64,000 bases of DNA from Ruminococcus sp. AF31-8BH (GCF_003460605.1 NZ_QTVN01000012.1:62001-126000); one strand, 5' to 3'. Shown: positions 32,171-41,479, counted from the stretch's first letter. Made by a program: numbers and translations. The notes: generated by a model from the sequence alone, not told the origin.

Positions 32171-33142
32171 TTATATTCCAGCATACAGCCATACCAGCAT
32201 GCGCACGCCCCAGAACAGGATTGCGCCTGCAATACAGGTTGCGTAAAGCAGTCGGTTCGAGCGGGAAATATCCTCGATTTCCACTGGACGGATAGGGTCT
32301 CCTATGGTTGGTTTTTCATATAATTTGCCGAAATAATAGGCGTTTCCCGCAAGCTGCACATCCAGGGCCCCTGCCATAGCAGCCTCTGTCTGGGCAGAGT
32401 TGGGGCTGGCGTGATTCCGGCGATCCCTTCTATAGATTTTCACTGCATTTTTGGTGTCCATTCCCACAAAAACAGTGGACAGGGCCATAAGCCAGCCGGA
32501 AGTCCTGGCCGGAATATAGTTGGCCACATCGTCCAGCTTTGCGGCGCATCTTCCAAAATACAGGTATTTGTCGTTTTTGTAACCCAGCATGGAATCCATA
32601 GTGTTGATTCCCTTGTAAAGAAACATAAGAGGGATTCCACCGATCGCCATATAAAGCATGGGGGCAATGATTCCATCGGAAGAGTTTTCCGCAACTGTCT
32701 CCACTGCGGCTTTTGTCACGCCTTCTTCGGTAAGCGACTGGGTGTCACGGCCTACGATCATGGAAACTGCGTATCGCGCTTCCTCGATGGTTCCGTTTTT
32801 CAGCCGGTCGTACACTTTCATGCTCTCATCCTTTAAGGATTTGGTTGCCAGAAGCTGTCCGCACCAGAAGGTTTCCAGCACAAAGCCGACCCAGAAGTTC
32901 CATTTATAAAGCAGATGGATGATGCCAAAAGGAACCAGAAATGTGATCAGGCACACAAGGATGACTTCCAGGACACCGCCTGCCAGCTCTCCTTTTTCTG
33001 ATTTTGGAAAAACCTTCCGGATTCCTTTTTCCAGTACGCTGATCAGTTTTCCGATGAGGCATACCGGGTGGTACAGCCATCTTGGATCGCCCATAAGCAG
33101 ATCCAGAAGAAACCCTGCCGGGAGGGTGAATAATCGTATCAT
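32171..33142 (-). CDS. cbiB: Adenosylcobinamide-phosphate synthase
   Basis: A 323-residue integral membrane protein that attaches aminopropanol or its phosphate to adenosylcobyric acid. GFLLDLLMGDPRWLYHPVCLIGKLI is the family N-terminus; AVETVAENSSDGIIAPMLYMAIGG and RRDRRNHASPNSAQTEAAMAGAL are the conserved cytoplasmic motifs. About five hydrophobic helices are visible. The ATG at 33142 has AAGGAG upstream; an in-frame extension of 25 codons (MFEQLQDLLCRKY...) covers most of the 114-bp gap after cbiA and lacks a ribosome site. Its substrate partner CobD is encoded next. Confidence 0.94.
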   Translation of the reverse strand: MIRLFTLPAGFLLDLLMGDPRWLYHPVCLIGKLISVLEKGIRKVFPKSEKGELAGGVLEVILVCLITFLVPFGIIHLLYKWNFWVGFVLETFWCGQLLATKSLKDESMKVYDRLKNGTIEEARYAVSMIVGRDTQSLTEEGVTKAAVETVAENSSDGIIAPMLYMAIGGIPLMFLYKGINTMDSMLGYKNDKYLYFGRCAAKLDDVANYIPARTSGWLMALSTVFVGMDTKNAVKIYRRDRRNHASPNSAQTEAAMAGALDVQLAGNAYYFGKLYEKPTIGDPIRPVEIEDISRSNRLLYATCIAGAILFWGVRMLVWLYAGI

Positions 33143-33256
33143 GTTTGTTGCTCCTTCATTCCACCTGTGTTCCAGGCGATATTTTCTGCAAAGTAAGTCC
33201 TGCAATTGTTCAAACATTTATGCACGAACTTTCCCTGTTTTCATCTGCTGCATTCT

Positions 33257-34765
33257 TCAATCATTGGATCTGCCAGACAAACGATACTCTAAGCATTTCT
33301 TTAGGAATGCCTGTGGGATTTTTGGGTTTGCGTAGTAATAAAGATGAGGAAAGCCTGCCAGCAGGCGGTCTGAGCCGTGTATGCAGTCCCAGCCTCTTTT
33401 GCTCTGGGGCTTTGAGGCATGAAAAGCGGTGCCGCAGTTTTCCGAATCAAAATAGTGGAATTCGTGCGCCGGGCTGCTTCCAAAGTCTGTCTCCCCCAGA
33501 ACAAGCGGTTCATTTTGAGTTAAAGTAATATAGCCAAATCTTGTAAGCTTTGGCGTGCGCCAGACTTTGCCGGGAATCACACCTGTCATCTGGTAAAATT
33601 TTCCGTCCATGCCTTCCATCTGGTCGTGAAGATACATAAATCCGCCGCACTCTGCAAGACAAGGCATTCCGCCTTTTATGGCTTCAGCGATTTCCTCACG
33701 CATAAACTTATTTTCTTCTAACGCCTGTGTATTCAGCTCCGGATAGCCGCCATAGAGAAGCAGTCCGTCCAGATTTTCCGGCAGATGAGCATCATGTATC
33801 GGGGAAAACGGCACCAACTCTGCCCCCATCGCACGAAGCAAATCTAAGTTGTCCTCATAGAAAAAACAGAATGCTTCGTCTTTAGCAAGACCAATTCGAA
33901 GCTTTTTCGAACTTTTCCATTTTAATACCTCTTTTACAGAAGAGAGGGACGACTGCTTCGTGTTCTCCGGTGCCGATAGAGCAACAGAATTCTGTGTACA
34001 TTTTTCTGGCTCTGATGCCATAATCGATGCCCTTGTCTTCTCTTCCTCTAACGGCTCATAAGAAAGCTCCGGTGCCTCTTTGGCCAGCTGTATAATCGCC
34101 TCTATATCCAGACTTCCCTCCAGTACGTCTGCCAGCTTCAGAAGACGCTGCTTCAACTCTGGAATTTCCTCCGGCAGCACCAGGCCAAGATGGCGGCTTT
34201 CGATCACACAATCCTCTACTTTTGGCACATAGCCAAGAGCTTTGATTCCCAGTTCCTCTTCCACCAGCTTTTTCATTCTGGGGTAAAGCATAGGGGACAT
34301 CTGATTGAAGATCACACCCTTTATGCGGCTGTCTTTTTTGTATTCCATAAAACCCTTTATGTAGGCAGCGAGGGAAACACTCATTCCCTTGCTGTTTACG
34401 ATCAGAATTACCGGAGTATCCGTAACCCGCGCCAGATCATAGGCGCTTGCCTGTGTGGTGGTTCCGGCAACTCCATCGTAAAATCCCATGACCCCTTCCA
34501 TCACCGCCATTTCACAGTCTGCACTGTTTTTGGCAAGAAGAGATCTGGTGATCTCTTCCCCTGTGAAAAAGGTATCCAGATTCCGGGATTTGGTTCCAAT
34601 GACCTGGGTGTGGAACATAGGGTCAATATAATCCGGTCCGCATTTAAAAGAGACTGTTTTGATTCTCCGGTTTACAAGCACCTGCAGAAGTCCGCAGGTC
34701 AGAAGGGTTTTCCCGCTCCCGCTGGCTCCTGCCGCAAGCATAATCCTTGGTATTGTTTTTAGCAC
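33257..34765 (-). CDS. cbiA: Cobyrinate a,c-diamide synthase
   Basis: A 502-residue glutamine amidotransferase. IPRIMLAAGASGSGKTLLTCGLL is the P-loop; FKCGPDYIDPMFH and MEGVMGFYDG are the substrate loops; MPCLAECGGFMYLHDQM bears the glutaminase cysteine; and GSSPAHEFHYFD ends the active site. Between the two domains, about residues 250-305, lies a hydrophilic low-complexity insert (EEEKTRASIMASEPEKCTQ...) longer than usual. GTG at 34765 is the start, with GGAGG 8 bp upstream. It lies 35 bp after cbiJ-E-T. Confidence 0.94.
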   Translation of the reverse strand: MLKTIPRIMLAAGASGSGKTLLTCGLLQVLVNRRIKTVSFKCGPDYIDPMFHTQVIGTKSRNLDTFFTGEEITRSLLAKNSADCEMAVMEGVMGFYDGVAGTTTQASAYDLARVTDTPVILIVNSKGMSVSLAAYIKGFMEYKKDSRIKGVIFNQMSPMLYPRMKKLVEEELGIKALGYVPKVEDCVIESRHLGLVLPEEIPELKQRLLKLADVLEGSLDIEAIIQLAKEAPELSYEPLEEEKTRASIMASEPEKCTQNSVALSAPENTKQSSLSSVKEVLKWKSSKKLRIGLAKDEAFCFFYEDNLDLLRAMGAELVPFSPIHDAHLPENLDGLLLYGGYPELNTQALEENKFMREEIAEAIKGGMPCLAECGGFMYLHDQMEGMDGKFYQMTGVIPGKVWRTPKLTRFGYITLTQNEPLVLGETDFGSSPAHEFHYFDSENCGTAFHASKPQSKRGWDCIHGSDRLLAGFPHLYYYANPKIPQAFLKKCLEYRLSGRSND

Positions 34766-34800
34766 GTCATTGCCCTCCTGCTTACTTCTCATATAAAAAA

Positions 34801-36783
34801 TTACTTTCGCATTTTCGGATTCTGACAGGTAATAATATAAATCGGGTTCTCTCCCATCATCAGATGGTAGCGGCTGATTTCTTTGGATCTGGAAGCGGCA
34901 AGCTGCACTACCTCGCGCTGCTGGAAATCGTACTCTTTCAGCACATCCAAAGCTTCGCTGATAGTTTCCAGGGTAATACAGTTGATTACAATCCGCACCT
35001 GTGGATTTTTTCCAAGAAGCAGTGCTACGATCTCCTTCAGATTACCGGAAGAGCCTCCGATAAATGCATGGGTAGGCGCAGGCAGATTCTCAAGTGCCTG
35101 AGGTGCCTCTCCCTTTATAATTTCCAGATTGTCCACTGCAAATTTCTGTTTGTTCTCTTCCAGAAGAGCGGCTGCCTCCTCTTTTTTCTCGATGGCAAAC
35201 ACCTGTCCCTGGTCTGCCCGAAGAGCCATTTCCACAGACACAGAACCAGTTCCCGCGCCAACATCGTAGCAGATGGAATCCTCTGTAAGGCGAAGCTTGG
35301 AAAGAGAAACGCTTCGCACTTCTTCCTTTGTCATAGGGGCTTTTCCGCGGATAAATTCCTCGTCAGGGATTCCATGAGTAGAAAGGGCCGGCTCCGGGTT
35401 TTCATGAAAAGCACAGACAACGCTAAGAGGCTGTCCCTCATAGTTTGTCAGCTCTTCTGCTTTTTTTACAAAAATCTTCTCATCGGGATAGGAAAGATTC
35501 TCGCCTACATAGAGAAGAACCTCGCCCATATGATACTTCACAAGCTTCCCTGCCAGCTCTGCCACTGCAGTGCCGATTCCAAGAATGGAAAATACCTTCT
35601 GGTTATGGCGGATCATGGAAATCAGATTGCAATGTTTACCGTGGGCGCTGGTGATCTTCGCGTCATCCCAGGAAAGCCCGATCTCGGACATGAAGTATAC
35701 TACAGAAGAAATTCCGCAAATTACCTCCACGTTAGATTCCCTACCGCCAAGTGCCGTCAGCAGCTTCCTGGCTCCGCTGTAAAATCCCACATCACCGGAA
35801 AGAGCGATCACAACCTTCTCATATTCCGGATGATTCCGTATATAATCCGCGATCACATCGCTGCGGTATTCATATACCACTGCCTGTCCCGGCTCCCGAA
35901 CGGCATCTGCCATCCGCTTTGCGCCAATAATCAGATCCGCGCTTTTCGCCGCTTTTTTTCCCTGAACAGTAAGAGTTTCCTGGCTTCCCATGCCGATTCC
36001 AAGCAAAGTAATATGAGGCTTCACGGTAAATCCGAAATACTCTGCCAGCATATGCCTGCACTCTGCCACAGAAAGTCCCTTTTCCTTCAGAGGACGTCCA
36101 ATAATTACCGGAACAGTTCCGCAGGAAAGGGCCGCATCAATTTTCTCCTGAAAGCCTCCTGCTTTTCCGGTATCCTTTGTAACCAGATATTTGCAGTCAA
36201 ACTGGCGCAGCATGGCAGCATTTAATTCCATGGAAAAAGGACCCTGCATGCCGATGAGATGCTTTCCCTCAAAGCCGTAGCCTTTGCAGGTTTCCATCAC
36301 AGAGGGCAGGGAAAGGACACGGGCATAAATGCGCTCTCCAGCATCAGAAAGTGCGGTGTATTTTCCCAGCTCCTTGCTTCCGGTTGTAAGAAGGATATTG
36401 CCCTCTGTCCCCTCCAAAAATTCAATGGCAGCCTGGGTATCCGGCACATAAACGGCCTGGTCCTGATAGGCTCCAGCCTCCCGCAGCACACGCCTGTACT
36501 CCAAACCTGTGTTCTGGCAGGCTGTGCGGATATTTTCCGTAACCTCTGCAGCGTAAGGATGGGTTGCGTCCAGAACCATTTCCGGCTTTTTCTCATTTAG
36601 AAGTGCTTCCATTTCCGGCTCTGTCAGGCGACCGGCGTGGATTTTCAGATATTCGTTCTCTTTTAATGATTTGCTGCCGTAGTCGGTAGCCACGCATGCA
36701 AGCACATGGATCTGATGTTCTGCCAGAAAATTACTGATATCACATCCCTCTGTTGTGCCTGCAAATACAATGATTTCAGACAT
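34801..36783 (-). CDS. cbiJ-cbiE-cbiT: Triple fusion: cobalt-precorrin-6A reductase / precorrin-6B C5,15-methyltransferase and decarboxylase
   Basis: A 660-residue protein. Residues 1-250 are CbiJ/CobK (IIVFAGTTEGCDISNFLAEH; LDATHPYAAEVTENI; LLTTGSKELGKY). Residues about 256-460 are the SAM methyltransferase CbiE (HITLLGIGMGSQETLTVQGKKA; VVIALSGDVGFYSGARKL). Residues about 465-655 are CbiT, the C15 methyltransferase/C12 decarboxylase (KAPMTKEEVRSVSLSKL; ICYDVGAGTGSVSVEMAL; AFIGGSSGNLKEI). CbiE-CbiT fusions (CobL) are common; the reductase fused in front puts three consecutive steps in one chain. It overlaps cbiH by 8 bp and uses an ATG. Confidence 0.94.
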   Translation of the reverse strand: MSEIIVFAGTTEGCDISNFLAEHQIHVLACVATDYGSKSLKENEYLKIHAGRLTEPEMEALLNEKKPEMVLDATHPYAAEVTENIRTACQNTGLEYRRVLREAGAYQDQAVYVPDTQAAIEFLEGTEGNILLTTGSKELGKYTALSDAGERIYARVLSLPSVMETCKGYGFEGKHLIGMQGPFSMELNAAMLRQFDCKYLVTKDTGKAGGFQEKIDAALSCGTVPVIIGRPLKEKGLSVAECRHMLAEYFGFTVKPHITLLGIGMGSQETLTVQGKKAAKSADLIIGAKRMADAVREPGQAVVYEYRSDVIADYIRNHPEYEKVVIALSGDVGFYSGARKLLTALGGRESNVEVICGISSVVYFMSEIGLSWDDAKITSAHGKHCNLISMIRHNQKVFSILGIGTAVAELAGKLVKYHMGEVLLYVGENLSYPDEKIFVKKAEELTNYEGQPLSVVCAFHENPEPALSTHGIPDEEFIRGKAPMTKEEVRSVSLSKLRLTEDSICYDVGAGTGSVSVEMALRADQGQVFAIEKKEEAAALLEENKQKFAVDNLEIIKGEAPQALENLPAPTHAFIGGSSGNLKEIVALLLGKNPQVRIVINCITLETISEALDVLKEYDFQQREVVQLAASRSKEISRYHLMMGENPIYIITCQNPKMRK

Positions 36784-37516
36784 CCCTGTATCCTCTTGGA
36801 GTAACCATTTTGCCTTTGATGTTGCGAGTCTGGGAATTGCCGATGAATACGGTAGTGAACATGTCTACCTGAGTATCCTTCAGTTCGTCCAGGGTCATGA
36901 TCTGGGAAGATTCCCCTTCTCTTCCAATATTTTTCACAATGCCGCATACAGTATCCAGGGACTTGTGCTGCAGCATCAGCTCGCATGCTTTTTTCAGATA
37001 GTCGTGTCTCTTATGGCTGGACGGGTTGTAAAGGCAGATCACAAAATCCGCCTCCGATGCCAGAAGAAGGCGTTTTTCAATTTTTTCCCATGGGGTAAGA
37101 AGGTCGCTTAAGCTTATCAGGCAGAAATCGTGGATCAAAGGTGCGCCAAGGACTGCTGCGCCGCCTGTAGCTGCAGTAACGCCTGCTACTACCTCGATAT
37201 CAACATCCGGATAATTGGCTCCTACCTCGTACATCAGGCCAGCCATTCCGTATACGCCTGCATCTCCGCTGCAGATCATGGAAACGGTCTGTCCATTCAT
37301 TGCCTCGTCAAAGGCCATGACACAGCGGTCTACCTCTTTTCTCATAGGAGTGGTAAGGAAGGATTTGCCCGCAAAATGATCCTTTACCAGATCAATATAT
37401 ACGGTGTAGCCCACGATCACATCACTTTTTTCAAGGGCTGCCACTGCTGCTCCTGTCATTCCCTCATAGGAGCCGGGGCCAATGCCCACTACGTAAATTT
37501 TCTTCTCTTTATTCAA
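36776..37516 (-). CDS. cbiH: Cobalt-precorrin-3 C17-methyltransferase
   Basis: A 246-residue SAM methyltransferase that methylates C17 during ring contraction. KIYVVGIGPGSYEGMTGAAVAAL and SMICSGDAGVYGMAGLMYE are the two conserved loops; VAGVTAATGGAAVLGAPLIHDFCLISLSD is characteristic of CobJ/CbiH. The TTG at 37516 has GGAGG 7 bp upstream and lies inside the end of cbiG (8-bp overlap). The frame opens nine codons earlier without a ribosome site. It overlaps the next gene by 8 bp. Confidence 0.95.
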   Translation of the reverse strand: MNKEKKIYVVGIGPGSYEGMTGAAVAALEKSDVIVGYTVYIDLVKDHFAGKSFLTTPMRKEVDRCVMAFDEAMNGQTVSMICSGDAGVYGMAGLMYEVGANYPDVDIEVVAGVTAATGGAAVLGAPLIHDFCLISLSDLLTPWEKIEKRLLLASEADFVICLYNPSSHKRHDYLKKACELMLQHKSLDTVCGIVKNIGREGESSQIMTLDELKDTQVDMFTTVFIGNSQTRNIKGKMVTPRGYRDV

Positions 37517-38777
37517 AATGTATCCTCCAATCTGCAAGGACAAGGGCGGCTGTCACGCCGTCTGCTGCCTGTTTTCTCTGGATCAGGCGGCAATGTTCCC
37601 CACCTCGCCTGGTACCTGGTTTTGTCTGGTTTCGTTCTGGAATCCTACCGGTATTCAAACAGATTCTATCCTGCGCCGCCTTTAATGCGCTTCTCTCGCA
37701 CACGTTGTCAACGCCTACCGTCCTGCTCACAAAGGAAGAGGCTGTAAATTCCCCCTTCACAGCAAGAAGCTCTTCACTGGAAAAAGTCTCAAATGGGATT
37801 CCCATTTTTTCTGCCAGGGCCAGAAGTCCTGGTTCTTCTTTTTTGATATCAATACTGGCAAGACAGGCCACGGCCTGGGGATAAATCTGATTTTCCTCAA
37901 GGCAGGTAAACGCGGCCTTTTCCACTGCCTGCGCTTCTTTATTTTTGCGGCAGCCCATTCCCAGAGCCACGGCCTGGGGTACTACATGAGTAGTGGAAAG
38001 AAATGGGGTACAGTTTTTATGTATGGTGACGGCAATTCCTACCTTAGGAAACAGATCAGATGCCGATTCTAGCTTTGCTTCCATCGCTGCCAAATCTGTT
38101 TCAGAACTAATTTCATTCCTTGTCTCTGGTTCCTGTTTTCCCGATTTTATCTGGTTATCATTCTGGACATTGGTTCCGGGTTCATTTTCTGAAATCCAGT
38201 TTTCATCCCTAAGTCCGCAGCAATTCACCAGCCCATCCGGCAATTCGCCTTCCCATGGAAATTCACTGTAAAATCCTACTTTCTCCCCTGCAAGCAAAGT
38301 TGCTGACACTTCTTTGGCTTCTTTCATACGGAAAATATGGCAGTTGTTTTTCTTTGCAAAAACATCTACGGCAAATTTCCCTTCCAGATCCGTGGCAGTG
38401 GTCACAATAGGAACTGCATGCAAAGCCTCTGCCGCCTGCAATGCCAGCTCATTAGCACCTCCAAGATGTCCGGATAACAGGGAAATCACAAATTTCCCGC
38501 ATTCGTCTGTCACCAGGACCGCCGGGTCCGTTTTTTTGCTGGCTACATAGGGGGCAATACTGCGCACTGCAATTCCTGTGGCTCCAATGAAAATAATTCC
38601 ATCCGCACTCTCAAACTGCTTTCCTGCCCATTCCTTTGTACTCTCTTTTATGGACTCCGGAATGTACTTGCTCTTCGTATACAGGGAAACTGCATGCTCC
38701 TGTTCTTCCAGTGCTTTTTTCAGTTTTTCTCCGGTCTGCTGCCCGGTCAGGGTGAAACATATTATGGAAATCTTCAT
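37509..38777 (-). CDS. cbiG: Cobalt-precorrin-5A hydrolase
   Basis: A 422-residue protein that opens the delta-lactone of cobalt-precorrin-5A, a step specific to the anaerobic pathway. The N-terminal domain has FIGATGIAVRSIAPYVASKKTDPAV and SLLSGHLGGANELA; the C-terminal domain has ALGMGCRKNKEAQAVEKA and GVDNVCERSALKAA. It is about 70 residues longer than typical CbiG because of two hydrophilic inserts: about 205-245 between domains, and about 375-400 just before the final strand. Both are in frame. It is preceded by cbiF (10-bp gap) and overlaps cbiH. Confidence 0.94.
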   Translation of the reverse strand: MKISIICFTLTGQQTGEKLKKALEEQEHAVSLYTKSKYIPESIKESTKEWAGKQFESADGIIFIGATGIAVRSIAPYVASKKTDPAVLVTDECGKFVISLLSGHLGGANELALQAAEALHAVPIVTTATDLEGKFAVDVFAKKNNCHIFRMKEAKEVSATLLAGEKVGFYSEFPWEGELPDGLVNCCGLRDENWISENEPGTNVQNDNQIKSGKQEPETRNEISSETDLAAMEAKLESASDLFPKVGIAVTIHKNCTPFLSTTHVVPQAVALGMGCRKNKEAQAVEKAAFTCLEENQIYPQAVACLASIDIKKEEPGLLALAEKMGIPFETFSSEELLAVKGEFTASSFVSRTVGVDNVCERSALKAAQDRICLNTGRIPERNQTKPGTRRGGEHCRLIQRKQAADGVTAALVLADWRIHFE

Positions 38778-38787
38778 CTTATTTCAA

Positions 38788-39546
38788 TTACTTTGTTGCT
38801 TCACGGAACTCTGTTGTAAATCCCGGGTCATAGAGCTTAGAACGGTCATAGTGTGCTGCATTTACGCAGTCACCGATGATCATAAGGGCTGTCTTTGTAA
38901 TGTTGTTTTCTTTGGCAGTCTGAGCCAGAGTGCCTACTGTGCACACAAATTTTTTCTCATCCTCCCAGGTTGCCTTGTAAACAATGGCTGCCGGAGTGTC
39001 TGCTGTGTAGCCGCCCTCGATCAGTCTTCTGCTCAGTTCCTCCAGCATTCCTGTGCTGAGAAAAACAACCATAGTTGCCTGATGAGCGGCAAAGGACTGG
39101 ATACTCTCCTTGGGCGGAACCGGAGTTCTGCCTTCCATACGGGTGATGATTACGCTCTGGGAAATGTCCGGCAAAGTATATTCCAGATTCAGTGCGCTTG
39201 CTGCGCCGCAGAATGCACTGACGCCAGGACAGTAATCATAAGCGATTCCCTTTTCATCCAGAACATCCATCTGTTCCCGGATAGCACCGTAAATACAAGG
39301 ATCTCCTGTGTGAAGTCTTACTGTTGTCTTGCCTGCAGCCTCTGCTTTTTCCATTACGGAAAGTACTTCTTCCAGGGTCATTTTGGCACTGTTGTAAATA
39401 GTGCAGATGTCCTTGGTGCACTCAAGAAGCTTGGGATTTACCAGGGATCCGGCATAGATTACCACATCTGCTTCCTCTAAGTATTTTTTTCCTCTTACTG
39501 TGATCAGGTCCGGGGCACCGGAACCTGCTCCTACGAAATGAATCAT
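38788..39546 (-). CDS. cbiF: Cobalt-precorrin-4 C11-methyltransferase
   Basis: A 252-residue SAM methyltransferase. MIHFVGAGSGAPDLITVRGKKYLEEADVVIYAGSLVNP is the classic CbiF/CobM start; VRLHTGDPCIYGAIREQM and YCPGVSAFCGAASALNLEYTLP follow. It methylates C11 of cobalt-precorrin-4. It overlaps the cbiL stop by 4 bp (ATGA), implying coupled translation. Confidence 0.97.
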   Translation of the reverse strand: MIHFVGAGSGAPDLITVRGKKYLEEADVVIYAGSLVNPKLLECTKDICTIYNSAKMTLEEVLSVMEKAEAAGKTTVRLHTGDPCIYGAIREQMDVLDEKGIAYDYCPGVSAFCGAASALNLEYTLPDISQSVIITRMEGRTPVPPKESIQSFAAHQATMVVFLSTGMLEELSRRLIEGGYTADTPAAIVYKATWEDEKKFVCTVGTLAQTAKENNITKTALMIIGDCVNAAHYDRSKLYDPGFTTEFREATK

Positions 39547-40235
39547 GGCTTTTTCTCCTCTTTTACAATAATTAATGAATAGTATCCTGCATCCTCTGGG
39601 ATTTCATCTACTGTTCTGTATATTTGCTCATCCGGCATACCGCAGTTCTGGATCATCATGGCTTCGCTGCCGGATGCTTTGATCTGCTCTTTCACTGTTT
39701 TCATCTGTTTTCCGGTTTTCATCAGCACCTTGGTGCCGGGAAGCTTCAGTGCCTCTTCAATCTGATAAGAAGCCGGGATCACGTGAAGCTGCTGGGCTTT
39801 TTCTACCAGGCCCTGGTTAAATCTGGCACTTACCGCGCAAAATGAAGTGATGCCGCTTACGATTTCTGTGTCGTATCCCATCTGTGCCACACGTTTGTGC
39901 ACATAAAGGTAGGTGGAATAGACGGTGGGATCTCCAAGGGTCAAAAATACCACATTTTTGCCCTGATCCAGCTGGTCTGCGATGATTCTGGTGCCTTCGT
40001 CATGAACCTGCTTCAACTGTTCTTTGTCCTTGGTCATGGGCATGGGAAGGGATATCATCTGCTTGGTATCGATTTCCGGGTATGCGCCCTTCATGATCTT
40101 GTAGGCTACGGATTCCCTGGGATTTTCCCCTGGGAACGCCAGTATGTCTGCTTCTTTTGTAAGTCGTAAGGCTTTGAGTGTAACAAGTTCCGGATCTCCC
40201 GGACCTACACCTACGCCGTATAATTTTCCTGTCAT
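39543..40235 (-). CDS. cbiL: Cobalt-precorrin-2 C20-methyltransferase
   Basis: A 230-residue SAM methyltransferase that adds the C20 methyl, the first modification after cobalt insertion. KLYGVGVGPGDPELVTLKALRL, NVVFLTLGDPTVYSTYLYVHKRV and IVSGITSFCAVSARF match CbiL/CobI. GAGAAG precedes the ATG. It lies 71 bp after cbiD; that gap contains a hairpin at 40250-40281. Confidence 0.96.
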   Translation of the reverse strand: MTGKLYGVGVGPGDPELVTLKALRLTKEADILAFPGENPRESVAYKIMKGAYPEIDTKQMISLPMPMTKDKEQLKQVHDEGTRIIADQLDQGKNVVFLTLGDPTVYSTYLYVHKRVAQMGYDTEIVSGITSFCAVSARFNQGLVEKAQQLHVIPASYQIEEALKLPGTKVLMKTGKQMKTVKEQIKASGSEAMMIQNCGMPDEQIYRTVDEIPEDAGYYSLIIVKEEKKP

Positions 40236-40249
40236 TTACTTCTCTTTCC

Positions 40250-40281
40250 CGTAACTGCAAAATTCCTGATTGCCAGTTACG
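40250..40281 (-). other. Intercistronic hairpin between cbiD and cbiL
   Basis: CGTAACTG and CAGTTACG around a 16-nt loop, without poly-T. It could stabilise or adjust processing of the mRNA; no terminator character. Confidence 0.4.
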
Positions 40282-40306
40282 TTTCTTTTATTTTCTGCTT
40301 CCTGCA

Positions 40307-41479
40307 TTATTTTTTCTGCAGCTCTATGTCCTGTTTCTTGATTTCTTCGATCAACTCTTTTGCATCTTTCGTCTGGCCAAGATAGCCGTATACATTGTTA
40401 AATACCACTGCCCCAAGCTTGATCTGTTCATAGGAACGGTGGTCCAGATAAAACTGGATTTTTTTCATGATTTCTTCCATTGTGGGCTGCAAAAGCTGCT
40501 TCTCATGAAGAACGTCCAGGGCTTCATCTGTTGTATTGCAGTTTAAAACCGCTCTTGCGGTGTCGCCGTCAGCTCCTGCACGAAGGGCATTGGAAGCCAG
40601 TACTTCCATACGGGCATCTGCACTATGGGAATGGGTGTTCATGATCCCGGCTGCCACTTTTACAAATTTGCCGATATGAGCCACAAAAAGGATGCCTTTT
40701 ACCCCCATGTCTACTGCCATATCAATGGTCTCGCCTACGTAGTTGCTGCACTTGATATTCCGCTCAAAGGGCAATGTCATATGCTCTCTTAAATAGTCTG
40801 CGCCATAGTTGCCCGGAGTGGCAAGAATGTACTGCTCGCCCTGGACGAAATGCTGCTTCATTTCTACGTGGATGCTCTCCACCAGCGCTTTTTCACTCAT
40901 GGGCTCCACAATTCCGGAGGTTCCCAAAATGGAAATTCCGCCTGTAATTCCAAGCCTCGGATTAAAAGTTTTCTTGCCGATTTCCACGCCCTCGGGCACA
41001 GAGATCACCACCTTCAGCCCGCCCTCATAGTCGTAAGACACAGCAGCTTCCTCTGCTTCACGAAGAATCATGGCCCGGGGAACTGGGTTGATTGCCGCCT
41101 CTCCTACCTGCTGGGAAAGTCCCGGTCTTGTCACGCGGCCAACACCGATTCCGCCGTCTATCTGGATTCCTGGTTCTTTTGTCTTTGATACGGTGGCGTA
41201 TACCAGGATCCCATTGGTGGTGTCCGGGTCATCCCCTGCGTCTTTTTTGACAGCGCAGGTGACCTGGTTTTCTTCGATCTGAATGTGGTGGAGTTCCAGA
41301 TCCAGGAGAATTCCTTTGGGCGTCATAAGAGGAACGCTGTCCAGCTTCTTTTTCCCAAGGAGCATCAGCGCTGCGCCTTTGCAGGCAGCTGCCGCGCAGG
41401 AGCCTGTGGTGTAGCCGAAGCGCATTTTCTTCTGTCCGCGGATCACGTAGTACTCTTCCAGACCGGTTTTGTGTGCCAT
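40307..41479 (-). CDS. cbiD: Cobalt-precorrin-5B C1-methyltransferase
   Basis: A 390-residue enzyme that methylates C1 after CbiG, specific to the anaerobic route. MRFGYTTGSCAAAACKGAALML, GGIGVGRVTRPGLSQQVGEAAINPVPR and FVAHIGKFVKVAAGIMNTHSHSADARME are diagnostic of CbiD. The ATG has GGAGG 8 bp upstream. It is the first gene of the operon, about 160 bp downstream of the cobalamin riboswitch. Confidence 0.97.
   Translation of the reverse strand: MAHKTGLEEYYVIRGQKKMRFGYTTGSCAAAACKGAALMLLGKKKLDSVPLMTPKGILLDLELHHIQIEENQVTCAVKKDAGDDPDTTNGILVYATVSKTKEPGIQIDGGIGVGRVTRPGLSQQVGEAAINPVPRAMILREAEEAAVSYDYEGGLKVVISVPEGVEIGKKTFNPRLGITGGISILGTSGIVEPMSEKALVESIHVEMKQHFVQGEQYILATPGNYGADYLREHMTLPFERNIKCSNYVGETIDMAVDMGVKGILFVAHIGKFVKVAAGIMNTHSHSADARMEVLASNALRAGADGDTARAVLNCNTTDEALDVLHEKQLLQPTMEEIMKKIQFYLDHRSYEQIKLGAVVFNNVYGYLGQTKDAKELIEEIKKQDIELQKK

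Noticed and set aside
34747..36225. A 492-codon plus-strand frame opposite cbiJ-cbiE-cbiT
   Set aside because: The minus-strand fusion has all catalytic motifs; the opposite frame lacks a start signal and homology.
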